From Cristatella mucedo (Eukaryota; Bryozoa; Phylactolaemata; Cristatellidae), in NCBI GenBank assembly GCA_009760855.2, contig WPIO01000005.1, forward strand, positions 11,804,001 to 11,815,000: a DNA stretch of 11,000 nucleotides, in the 5' to 3' direction. Shown here one piece after another: positions 1 through 8,253 of this stretch. Each line of letters begins with the position of its first letter. Position 1 is the stretch's first letter. The position numbers and the translations under genes were made by a program. The notes below the pieces were generated by a model that saw only the letters and a program-made list of their open reading frames with translations, did not search any database and had not been told where the DNA came from.

Positions 1-345
1 CCACACACGTAGGGTGTCCTATGAGCAGCAGTTCGGTTTTATCATCACTTAATTTCAGGAAGGTTTCCGACATCCAGGATCGAATATCGGCAAGGCAAGT
101 ATTCAGTTTCTCAGTTGCTGCAGCAGATTCCGACGGTTTAAATGACAAATACAACTGAGTATCGGCAGCAGAAGTGATATCCTATTCCATGGGCCTTATT
201 CACTTTTCCCAGAGGTTGTGTATATATGGAGAACAGCAAGGGACCGAGTACAGACCCTTGGGGGACTCCACAGGTGACCCTTCTCGTGTCTGAGACCTGA
301 CCCCCACACGACACGGATTGAACACGATCAGACAAGTATGATTGT
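1..345 (-). mobile_element. 5'-truncated non-LTR retrotransposon (CR1/L2-like LINE) fragment, decayed
   Basis: Read on the minus strand, this matches the plus-strand LINE at about 8655-9000, with roughly nine bases in ten identical by eye. It covers the reverse-transcriptase region from [11 protein letters not shown] through the motif B block GVPQGSVLG and past the catalytic motif C. The copy is dead. Just before motif C it lacks two bases relative to the other copy, which shifts the frame, and the first aspartate codon of the catalytic pair is changed. The reading frame soon ends at a stop. Similarity stops abruptly near 345, the element's 5' side, as expected for a 5'-truncated LINE insertion. 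Its 3' end lies beyond the left edge. The 128-residue minus-strand frame at 138-524 is therefore a chimera of LINE and unrelated flank, not a gene. Confidence 0.85.
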
Positions 346-1814
346 AGTGGCTGGTTGTGGCCTTTGTACTGCAATCCGGGAGCCTGTAGGCTGAACATGG
401 CATCAGCTGTTTTAAGTTTCCAGTAGACAGGTGGCTCGACTGATGATTGGGGGAAGAAGGAATTTGCACTTGCCGGCTTTTTATTTTGACTCTTAGGGAC
501 AGATTTTCCTGTGCATGGCTCCATTTTTTGCCGAGTGCATTAAGAGTTTTGAATGAAATTTATATCGCCATTTGAACCCACATGGCTGCTGCTTCCAGCA
601 TATAGTATCAGCTAGTAGGCACTTTTGGAATATTTTTTACAGTGGCTACTTGTTACATGGTAGCACATGTCCATTTTAAACATCTTGCCATCGCCGAAAC
701 CTAAGCCTCTGCTAGCCTGCAACGCCGATGAAAAAAAGGACATGTCTGCAATTATATCAGCGACCGATGGATTTGAATTTCCCATCTGATTTTTGGTATG
801 AGGTTGACATTTATTTCAATGACATGCTAGTGTTTATTACCGACAAAGTAAGCTATAGTAAAAAAAAAGCTTTAAATGAAGCTTTAAATGTTTTGTAAAG
901 TTCGATACCTTGCTCAACTCATGTAACTTGCTTCACACCCATTTGTCAAAACTCGTACTGGAAGATCATACTCTCTTTAGTGCATGATTTGAACCATCGT
1001 GCATGCCTTGTAAAGAGCATTTTTAATCATGCTATTAAACGTCGAAAGCAATTCGTGGATTTAATGAAAGGCAAAGGCATACCTAACTCCAAACTATCTG
1101 TCGTTCTTTGTAACATGCTGGATGCCATGGGTCAAGGCTGCAGAGTATTTGGGCGATTGCAACTACCCCGAGGCACCTGGAGATTTTGCCTTGGAGATCA
1201 AGTTAGCAAGTGAGAGTGTCATGGGAAAATTTGAAGATTGCTCTGAATGACTGGTGATCGTCATAAAGGCACAAGCTCTTTTTGTAATTAAGCACACTAA
1301 ATAGTCTTGCCAGTCATCAGAAAGTCCTGTGGCTCCTCAAATGTTTAGCTTTTTGCATGACTCGGTATAATTTTGATGCAATTGCTGGTACAGGACAAGG
1401 CGGTGGGCTCGATCAGCAAGTACTGGGTCCATTGAAGAAATTATCAGACCTCGAGAGCAATGCATGTCCAAATTTTTTCGTTATATATGCAGCCAGTCTA
1501 AATAAAACTTGCGAGGCCTCTTCAAGTCCACTCGGAAGTGCCGTAGGATGTGCTCATTTTTGACCTAAGGCTAGTCTGATCTGCCGAAAGAAATGAATAT
1601 GAACAACATATCTTGGATCTTAGGTCAGTGCAAAGTGGGGCTAAAGTATGTGTCATTAAATATCGGCTATGTCCACAAAACTATAGGAGGATAATAGTGG
1701 CAAGTATGGAGGTATCTGCTGCCCAAACCTCCAGATTGATCACAGATGAGTGTTCATGCTTTTTGGTTGTATACAAGTTGAGAACCTATTTTCTATGTAC
1801 AATAACTACTTGGC
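346..1814. other. no gene recognised; probable intron or intergenic DNA
   Basis: The stretch is AT-rich with short, unconvincing open frames. The longest, 980-1213 on the plus strand, begins at GTG and shows no domain I recognise. I looked on the plus strand for the missing first half of the RING (Cys-x2-Cys and Cys-x-His-x2-Cys) and did not find it. Confidence 0.6.
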
Positions 1815-1985
1815 GGCCGTAATTGCCCTTGAGGTGCTCACACTTCAGGACTGAGTTCGTGGGTTCGAATCCTTAAGTGGACAATCCTTTATAGCCAATT
1901 GCAAACGGTGGCGATAGCCGTTAAGGCTGTTCTGCTGCGATATTAATGAGGCTGGTAAATCAGCTAATAGTTATTATTCTGCGCT
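1815..1985 (+). repeat. tRNA-derived SINE, copy 1
   Basis: An RNA polymerase III B-box, GGTTCGAATCC, lies at 1862-1872, preceded by a degenerate tRNA-like segment. It is followed by a body reading GGCGATAGCCGTTAAGGCTG and ending in AAATCAGCTA, then an AT-rich tail. The same order of blocks recurs near 3872-4020 (plus) and 5445-5650 (minus). That repetition marks it as a dispersed SINE rather than a tRNA gene. The ends are approximate because the copies have diverged. Confidence 0.75.
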
Positions 1986-3077
1986 ATAACACCTAGAGAC
2001 AAGCATTCCTCACTGTTTATCATATACAAAACTTGCTTTTATTTGTGCTTGACGGTTTTGCACTTTTTTCTGTTCTGTGATGACTCGAGGATGTTTTTTG
2101 GGTTGAATTAAGTAGATCCTGTGCATTATATGAGAGATTGCCGATTTCTTATGAATTTATTCAATTGTATGTGAATTTCACTTTCAAAACTAAATGACGA
2201 ATGCCTAGACATAATTGAATTTGGTTTTGCTGATTATGGCTCTTTTTGCCGACTGGCTGGTTTACTCAGATTTTGCCTCTTTCCAGGTCTTTCCTTTTTG
2301 TGTGTGAAGTTTTTAGCCTCGTTTTACTGATTCCATCTGGCCCTCTTGAGCATGCAATCGTTGGACTGGCAAAGAATCCTGCTTGGCAGTTACTGTGGAT
2401 CTGTCTGGGCTATTGAAGGGGGTCGCTACCGATCTTCGATCAGTCATTGGCGCCAAGCTCGAGTTCGAGCCAACCTCTGCCTTTGTGCTTTGTCACTAGC
2501 AGGGGGGATTACTTGCCAAGGGTGGTTTGGACTGGTCTTCTAGCGCTCTGAGCAGCAGGGCTTGTCTATGCTCTGCCACGGATTCACAGTTTGCTATGGT
2601 CTCTGGGCTACGTTTTTTTTTGGCTGGAGTTCTTATTGTTCTGCTTCTATACGTCATACATTACATTACATTGCATTGTAGCAAGGAATTCGCAACATGT
2701 ATATGCAACTTTGTATAGCAGAGAACACAGCAGCAGCTGGACTATATTTCACTTCATGCCCAGGTGGGCCTACGAATGGCCTGATTCAACGTGGTCCTGT
2801 AGCCCAAAAGAGACAGCATTAGGTTTGCATAAACTTTGGCTCCGTGTCCAGTCGTGTAGTTCCCATGAAAGTGTATCTGGCACCCGCCCCCTCTCTGGAC
2901 AGGGCGTGCTTGTTATGCTGTTGGGCCACCAAATTGGTGCACTGCTGCCGATGTATAGCTAGTTTCAGAGTTTTGCTTGTCCAATGGAGCATATCTTGGC
3001 TTGCCTGTCGTCTTTGCATGCGGCTTACACAGCATCGCTCACGTGAAGCTGATGCTGCTGCTGTCATTTCACTACAG
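1986..3077 (+). other. intron upstream of the first mapped TRAF exon; no earlier exon recognised
   Basis: The right end is a 3' splice site: a pyrimidine-leaning tract ending in CTACAG at 3072-3077. The next exon enters in phase 2, so an upstream coding exon must exist, but I cannot place it here. The open frame from 2977 begins at TTG and runs into the exon. It reads through the splice site and encodes nothing TRAF-like before the exon boundary. Confidence 0.55.
2658..2677 (+). repeat. short ACATT pentanucleotide repeat (three perfect units plus GCATT)
   Basis: Three perfect ACATT units at 2658-2672 are followed by the variant GCATT. The same three-unit repeat forms the 3' tail of the LINE at 9842-9856. 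This may be the tail of an extremely short or decayed insertion of the same family, but I see no convincing LINE sequence in front of it. Confidence 0.6.
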
Positions 3078-3285
3078 GAGAGCAAAGGGTCGATGCCCGG
3101 TTTGCTGCGAAGAAGATAAGCAGTCGGGCGCCCCTGCCAGAAATTCGGAGGACGTGGCCGATGGCATCCTTGTGCCGGAGAATGTGTTCCCTGATAATGC
3201 CATACGTCGGGAAATTGGCCGGCTGAAGTGCTATTGTGGGAATGCCCCGTCGTGCTCGTGGACCGGACTTTATCAAAGTTTAGAG
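3078..3285 (+). CDS. TRAF-like gene, exon A: end of RING finger and first half of zinc finger 1
   Basis: This exon encodes the last cysteine pair of a RING domain (RCPVC at 3091-3105) and then the TRAF hallmark VFPDNAIRREI. Next comes the first TRAF-type zinc finger up to its two cysteines (CGNAPSC, then SWTGLYQSLE). The acceptor is CTACAG before 3078 and the donor is GAG/GTACTT at 3285/3286. It enters in phase 2, with one base completing a codon, and leaves in phase 0. Joined to the exon at 5082 it gives SLE-EHLTNKC, completing zinc finger 1 as in other TRAFs. In most TRAFs the RING makes the protein a potential ubiquitin ligase, but here its first zinc ligands lie on a missing upstream exon. 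About 27 residues separate CPVC from VFPDN, longer than I expect for the family. Which TRAF subtype it is cannot be settled from this part. Confidence 0.88.
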
Positions 3286-5081
3286 GTACTTACTGTTGTC
3301 TGGGGCCTTATGTGATAAATACACGAGTTGTCTGTTCGATGATATCAGCCATCCTTGTTCCACCTCCGTGCAACCATGCTGCTCCAGCCGCCTCTGTTTC
3401 TTATGCCCCTTATTCCACACATGGAAGATTGATCTGGACCCGAGTGCTTTGCACCTGGCATTTCGATAGTGGCTCTTAGGCCATTGGTCAGCGCTTGCTT
3501 GTTATTGGGCGGCTGAGCTTTCACTATGATCTATTTCTTTCCTTGTCCTTGCTTCCATCCAACCACCTGAATTATATTGGGCAGTTTGGTGACTTCGCTC
3601 TATGCTGTGCTACTCACTGCAGGCAGTCAAAGGCACTATCTCTGCATGGTGTGGACTGCGTGGCAGATGATCAGGTCCAGCACTGGCGTGCAATAGCTGC
3701 AAGATCCGGCTTTGATTTGGGGAAAGTCGGAGTCAATGTTGGCTGCCCTTTAGGGGTTGTACAATGGCATGATTATAGGTACTTGTGTAAAAGCCTGATC
3801 CTTGGCACATTGAAGTCTGCTTGATCTGCTTGGTCAGATTTTTATATCTGAGTCAAAGCATGCCACAACCTTCTTAGCCCAGCACACGTGTGCTTACACG
3901 TCAGGTCGTGGGCTCGAGTCATGCAGTTGGCAATTCTCTATTGCCCACAAAGTGATGGCGATAGTCGTTCTGTTAAAGCTCTTGTGCTGCTTGATAAATG
4001 AGGCTGTTGAATCAGCTAGCCCTCACATTTTTCACCAGAAAATTGACGAATGAGATGGCTTTGCTTCATTTGAGGAGGCAGCCCATCCACCCTCTTATTG
4101 CTGGCAAGGCGATATTGGTCGCATAAGCAAAGATCAGACTAGGCTGATTACCATAGCCAAAGATCTGTATCGGCTGGTGAATGTGTGTCTATGAGAGAGC
4201 AAGGACTTGCAGATGTGTGAGCATTCTGTCTCTCTCATGTAGTGTTAAAAATACATAAATCAGAAGGCTACTAAGCAAATGTCTTGGATCGTTCCTTATT
4301 GTCTGTTCATGAAAATTAAGTGTTGTCAGGCTTATGTTTAGGTGCCACTCGAATTTAAAAAGGGCTTGCCCCACTTTTGAGCCAGTCAAGGGCCACATAT
4401 GGTGCTACTCATTAAGGGAATCGCTGATGGCGAAAATCTCGAAACATCCGAACATCAACCGTTTGCAATCTCGCCTCGAGTGTGTTTTCATGTCTTGTTA
4501 CAGACTGTTCCTGCTCATCCGGCAAATCTTCTAAGAATGAGTGTCCCAGAGATTGGCTCTTGGTCCTTTTCTAATGCAGCCTGTAGTTCCTTCTTGTCGG
4601 TATCATCGCCAAGCACAATCTCGGCTTTCATTTTTATGCAAAGGACACAACTTTATCAGTTCTTAAAAATCTTTCTTGGCCTTCCAGTTACTCACACTCT
4701 TGTAAGTTTTTTTGCGTGTGACACAGGACAATGCTTTATGACCTTCGTTTTCTGGCCAGGAATAGAGGCCACCAGCTTCTTTGCTATCCCTTCTGCTCTA
4801 GCACATTCCACTGAGCCCGAGTTTTACTGAAAAGGTCTTCTGGTGTGGGCCAAAAAATTGGCGTCAGCCCCATGTCGCTGTTGCTCTATAGTCGTTTTTG
4901 GATTGGGCAACTGGCTGAGCCACTGCACAAGCACCACACAATGATTTGTCAAGAAGTGCTGCTGACTGCACTTTTTGGTAGCCGAGACCTCACCTTGCAT
5001 GGAAGACTTTAGGTTTCGATTGGCGAATTGCTGCCTGTCTGTTCTCATAAGTTGCATTCATCTGCCATTTTTTCATTTCAG
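3286..5081 (+). other. TRAF-like gene, intron A-B (1796 bp)
   Basis: The donor is GTACTT and the acceptor is a pyrimidine-rich tract ending TTTCATTTCAG at 5081. It contains SINE copy 2 and no supported exon: the flanking exons join exactly without one. The 109-residue frame at 3495-3824 and the 143-residue frame at 4399-4830 show no recognisable domain. A coding-like minus-strand stretch at 4515-4823 is listed among the findings. Confidence 0.8.
3872..4020 (+). repeat. tRNA-derived SINE, copy 2
   Basis: It has the same layout as the copy at 1815. A mutated B-box (GGCTCGAGTCA, about 3911-3921) follows CAGGTCGTG. The body reads CAATTCTCTATTGCCCAC and then GGCGATAGTCGTT, and it ends in GAATCAGCTA. 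It is closest in its middle part to the minus-strand copy at 5445-5650. Boundaries are approximate. Confidence 0.72.
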
Positions 5082-5246
5082 GAGCACTTGACAAACAAGT
5101 GCGAGTATACCATCGTGAACTGCCGGTTAAACTGTGGGCAGCAAGTGGCCAGGAATGCTCTGCCTGGTCACGAGAGTGCAGACTGCAAGGAACGGCTTGT
5201 GACCTGTGACCACTGCGGTGAGAAATCCAAGGCCAAGGACATGGAA
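5082..5246 (+). CDS. TRAF-like gene, exon B: zinc fingers 1 (end), 2 and 3 (start)
   Basis: These 55 codons start and end in phase 0. The exon opens with EHLTNKC, the His and last Cys of zinc finger 1. It then carries all of zinc finger 2 (NCRLNC, 11 residues, HESADC) and the cysteine pair of zinc finger 3 (TCDHC). It stops at KAKDME, just before that finger's histidine. The acceptor TTTCAG precedes 5082 and the donor is GAA/GTATGT at 5246/5247. The join to 6919 gives DME-NHLQVC, which restores zinc finger 3 with normal spacing. In TRAFs these fingers form a rod between the RING and the coiled coil; in several members they support the RING's ubiquitin-ligase work. The fit at both ends makes this the best-supported exon. 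Confidence 0.93.
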
Positions 5247-5444
5247 GTATGTCTCTTCACTTGCGGTTTTGTCCAATGTCAGTGTGTAGAGACTTTGGTT
5301 CGATTATATCTAGAACTGACAGGCATCATAATTTTTCTCTTTTACATTTTTTTCTGGCTGCACTGTGATATGCCACTTTTGTGTCCAGGTTCGACTCTTG
5401 AGCTCAGTCAAGCAGTTGTCTCTTGCATTAGATAGGTGGTATTG

Positions 5445-5650
5445 TAGTAGCCAAGCACTCCGACCGTGCTTTAAACCCGTTGCTGACTTGTAGAGTAATA
5501 TAAAAACTAGCTGATTTAACAGCTTCTTTTGTAAGAGATTTTACGGCTATTAACACAGCTTGCAGTGGCAATAGAGGATCGCCCACCGCAGGATTGGAAC
5601 CCACGACCTCGTGGACTGAGGTCCAGAAAGCAACTGCCTTACCTAAGGTT
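5445..5650 (-). repeat. tRNA-derived SINE, copy 3 (inverted)
   Basis: Read on the minus strand it has a tRNA-like head with GAGGTCGTGGGTTCCAATCC; the B-box lies at 5591-5601. It continues with CTCTATTGCCACTGCAAGC and TTAATAGCCGTAAAATCTC, then CTGTTAAATCAGCTAG and a T-rich end. It is the longest and clearest copy in the window and best defines the family. Its orientation is opposite to the copies at 1815 and 3872. Confidence 0.8.
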
Positions 5651-6753
5651 ATGCATTAACACTTTTTGGCTTTGTTTTCTTAAAGCAGTCAGCAGACAGT
5701 GACAAGCTCTACTCCCGGAAATGGATTGCTTTGCACATACAGGCCTTGAGCCAGATGGCTGTTGCATCCATTGCTTAATCCCGGTTGGCAGTTTCAAGGT
5801 GCTCTGTGTTGTTGTGGGCTGTAGCTGAGGTTGGACTCTATAACCCCCCAATCGTTATCGACTAGACTTCTCTACGCTATGGATGTGGGCTTGTTATACT
5901 AATTGAGTTGTAAAGCATTGGGATAGAGATTAGGTTCTCTTTGGGCACTATGTAAACAATATCTTATTGTTACTATTATTCATCTGGCTTGGTCATCATC
6001 AGCTATAATCGTGTTGGTCGAAAGGAAGACGCCTCCAGATTGCTAAAGCAGTGTATGCAAATTTACTGCAGCTATTTTTTTGATTGGATTAATTTTTGAC
6101 TCATGGATTGCGATTTATCTTTGCAAACCCGCCAGGGCTACTAGCTGACGTAGTCTTCTTCTTGTGGCTGGGTTGTACCACCAATAGATCACATGCTTAG
6201 ATATAATTACATGTTTCACTCAAAGCTAATCGCAAGAAAACCTCGTCCTTGCAACCAGTTATGTGCATTTTTGTATAAGATGCACACTCACAGTGACCGA
6301 TGCAGCCTAATTGGGCTTTTGGATCTTGTTTGCATGTTAAGCTAATGCTGTTTCAATAGAGCTGCTTTCACTCATATCGAATCTTTGCAATCATTACATA
6401 ATAAGGGATGGTTAAAAGAATAAAGTAACGGTTTTGTGCCGTTATGTGGCCGGATTACTTGCTTGGCTGTTTCATTAACTGCTTTGGATGCTGCTTGTGC
6501 CATGCAGGGTAATCGGTGGGAAGGGTAAGGGAAGAGTAAGGTAAAGGGAGTCGGTGTAATCTTTGAGTCACCAGAAAAAATCCATTTGCCACTCTTTTTT
6601 GGACGTTCTAGTAACTATTTGGATCAGCACATTTAGTAAGTTGCTTAGTAAATTGGCTCTGCAGTTTGATGCTTTTGGTTTTGTGTGTACAGGATGTGGA
6701 GTAAGTAGGTCAGCTGAACTCAACTGGACTGAATAGTATGGTGGTGGGGTGCT

Positions 6754-6775
6754 ATGTATATATATATACATATAC
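6754..6775. repeat. TA/TG microsatellite
   Basis: A short alternating run of TATATATATA flanked by TGTA and CATATACGTA, inside intron B-C. It is simple sequence with no sign of coding. Confidence 0.7.
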
Positions 6776-6918
6776 GTATGGTACATTATGGTGCTTGGCA
6801 TGCTGTGGTTAGTACTGTTGACACACTGTCATCGAGCACTAGTTTGCACTTTGTTTTGTATGTCTGTGTATGCAAGTTACAGTGTTAATTTGTTCGATTT
6901 CTGTGATTACTTGACCAG

Positions 6919-7068
6919 AACCATCTTCAAGTGTGTGCCCATGTGCTCGTGATGTGCAGCGGGTGTCAGCAAACCATGCCACGAGCGAATCTAGCTGCCC
7001 ACCAAGACCGCACATCGGGTTCGTGCACAAGGCAGTATGTACCGTGTCCATATGGCTGTACAGATCAG
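6919..7068 (+). CDS. TRAF-like gene, exon C: zinc fingers 3 (end), 4 and 5 (start)
   Basis: Fifty codons, phase 0 at both ends. It begins NHLQVC, the histidine and final cysteine of zinc finger 3. It continues with zinc finger 4 (MCSGC, 11 residues, HQDRTSGSC) and ends with the cysteine pair of zinc finger 5 (PCPYGCTDQ). The donor is CAG/GTGAGG at 7068/7069, close to consensus, and the acceptor is CCAG before 6919. Finger 4 has seven residues between His and the last Cys, where its neighbours have three or four. This coding frame is short and lacks its own start codon. A longer open frame over the same bases, 6933-7379, is a different frame and not the real product. Confidence 0.92.
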
Positions 7069-7224
7069 GTGAGGAACTGGCTGGACTCACCTTGATTTTG
7101 AATGCTGCCACCTCGCCCCTATTAACGGAGCAGTCCGTGCTGTATGCTCCTCATGAGCTGCTGTCATGCAAGGCTGGTCCCTTGGCCACACTGTCTACTG
7201 ATTTATTTTCTTTGGGTCGCACAG
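7069..7224 (+). other. TRAF-like gene, intron C-D (156 bp)
   Basis: A short phase-0 intron with donor GTGAGG and an acceptor tract of TTTATTTTCTTTGGGTCGCACAG. No feature is seen inside. Confidence 0.88.
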
Positions 7225-7516
7225 CTGAACAAAGACAACTTGGAGAAACACAAAGAGCGCTGCCTCGTGACTCACCTCGACGTTGTGAAAGGGAAAGTCA
7301 GAGATTTGGAAAAGCTGACACAGCTGCAGAAACCACCACAGGAGCAACAACAGCAGCAACTGGATGCTGGAATCGTTGAAGTTAACCGTCCTAGTGAAGG
7401 TGGTGGCAGTGAAGAAAAACGAAGTGTCACCAATGGCATTGGTGGCAGTGGCGCGGGTGGTAGAGGCAACGGTTTTGGCGCTAATGGCACCAGTGGCAGG
7501 CACATTGGTGGCGAAG
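7225..7516 (+). CDS. TRAF-like gene, exon D: end of zinc finger 5, short helix and Gln/Gly-rich linker
   Basis: The exon has 97 codons plus one base. It starts LNKDNLEKHKERC, which completes zinc finger 5 after PYGCTDQ. Residues 16-36 (VTHLDVVKGKVRDLEKLTQL onward) look like a short charged helix. Then come PPQEQQQQQ and, from about residue 58, a low-complexity part rich in Gly, Asn and Ser (GGGSEE, GIGGSGAGGRGNGFGANG). The acceptor is CGCACAG before 7225 and the donor is GAAG/GTAAAAA at 7516/7517, leaving in phase 1, which matches the exon at 7639. In the TRAFs I know, a coiled coil follows the fingers more directly, so this linker is unusual. The zinc-finger part is certain; the exact 3' end is likely but open to alternatives because the frame stays open past 7516. 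Confidence 0.85.
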
Positions 7517-7638
7517 GTAAAAATAGTTTTTTTTTGGAAGTGCGAGCGTTGGTGGCATGGGCAGTGTTATCGGTGGCAGCGGAAGCATTTGCAAATCTAG
7601 GCATCAGCACCAGTGGTAAACATTGCATTTCTTTGCAG
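7517..7638 (+). other. TRAF-like gene, intron D-E (122 bp), with glycine-rich coding-like sequence
   Basis: The donor is GTAAAAAT and the acceptor is ATTTCTTTGCAG at 7638. The intron starts with a T9 run. It then contains GGTGGCATGGGC and GGTGGCAGCGG, which resemble the glycine codons of the preceding exon but sit in another frame. Exon D's frame stays open through it until a TAG at 7654-7656. Confidence 0.7.
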
Positions 7639-7739
7639 TTATCAGCATTGCTGTAGCTGCTTCAGCACCTAGTCGTAGCTCAACTGGCCAGCCTCCGAGC
7701 TCAAGTGGATCGATGTTTGCCCAGCCGCCTACAAAACAG
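7639..7739 (+). CDS. TRAF-like gene, exon E: Ser/Pro-rich linker
   Basis: One base from exon D plus 101 bases here gives 34 codons: VISIAVAASAPSRSSTGQPP followed by SSSGSMFAQPPTKQ. The acceptor is TTTGCAG before 7639 and the donor CAG/GTATTT is at 7739/7740. It leaves in phase 0, matching the exon at 10010. The sequence is low complexity (Ser, Pro, Ala) with no domain, so support rests on the two good splice sites, the phase match on both sides and the continued linker character. It could be skipped in some transcripts, but skipping would break the frame, because D leaves in phase 1 and F enters in phase 0. Confidence 0.7.
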
Positions 7740-8253
7740 GTATTTTTGATCAATCAGTTTACCTTGTATTTTGGTTGCTTTTTCTTCCATCGTGGCTTCG
7801 TTCCCTGTTGGGTTGACCTGCTAGGAAAGAATGGCAAAGGTTTTCTGTCGATTATTGCAGAATAGGAACTAGTAGCCCCTGCTTCAAGATTCTTCCTGAC
7901 ACAGACGAATAGGAGAGGAGGTAGGGATTTTTCCCTAGGTTTTCGTCTTGGGCACTATCCTAAAATGTTGTACCTAGTTGCCTCCTAGGTGATCAGTATT
8001 TTCTGATGTACACAGATACGTTGACGCATGTTGTCGGCCTGTTAGCACGATTGCCCAAAGGCACCACCACCAGTGATCGATTCCCTGAGTTGTTTGAAAA
8101 GCAGTGTGCGCAGCACCTTCGAGGTTCTTGGACGCTTTCTTTATAAGGTCTAGCAAAAAAAGCTCGTCTCCTGAAGATCCTATACCATCATCTCCGTGAT
8201 CTTCACTGGCAGGCCAACTTAGCCCTGCCAGAACCGAGAATTTTAATGCTTCT

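Larger units (their letters stand above)
5247..6918 (+). other. TRAF-like gene, intron B-C (1672 bp)
   Basis: The donor is GTATGT and the acceptor is TTGACCAG at 6918. The tract before the acceptor is only weakly pyrimidine-rich, but the in-frame join supports it. The intron holds the inverted SINE at 5445-5650, a GGTAAG/GGGAA-rich patch near 6510-6550 and a TA microsatellite at 6754-6775. The stretch 5651-6509 shows no gene or repeat I recognise. Confidence 0.8.

Noticed and set aside
138-524. 128-residue minus-strand open frame as a gene
   Set aside because: Its second half is a LINE reverse-transcriptase fragment with a frameshift at the catalytic motif; its first half is unrelated flank past the truncation point.
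980-1213. 77-residue plus-strand frame as a small gene or upstream exon
   Set aside because: It starts at GTG, has no RING cysteines, no recognisable domain and no convincing splice sites.
2977-3077. Start of the TRAF protein at 2977
   Set aside because: The codon is TTG, the sequence before 3078 is not TRAF-like, and a good 3' splice site ends at 3077.
4399-4830. 143-residue plus-strand frame as a gene or extra TRAF exon
   Set aside because: No domain is seen, and exons A and B already join perfectly around it.
5585-5650. Functional tRNA gene on the minus strand
   Set aside because: It has a B-box, but the body continues into a repeated non-tRNA sequence, two related copies exist nearby and no intact cloverleaf is evident.
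6933-7379. 148-residue plus-strand frame over exon C
   Set aside because: It overlaps zinc-finger exon C in another frame and runs through an intron; the zinc-finger frame fits the family and the splice phases.
7272-7628. Proline/leucine-rich minus-strand frame
   Set aside because: It is the complement of the Gln/Gly-rich coding repeat; long antisense frames are expected opposite GGT/GGC/CAG repeats.
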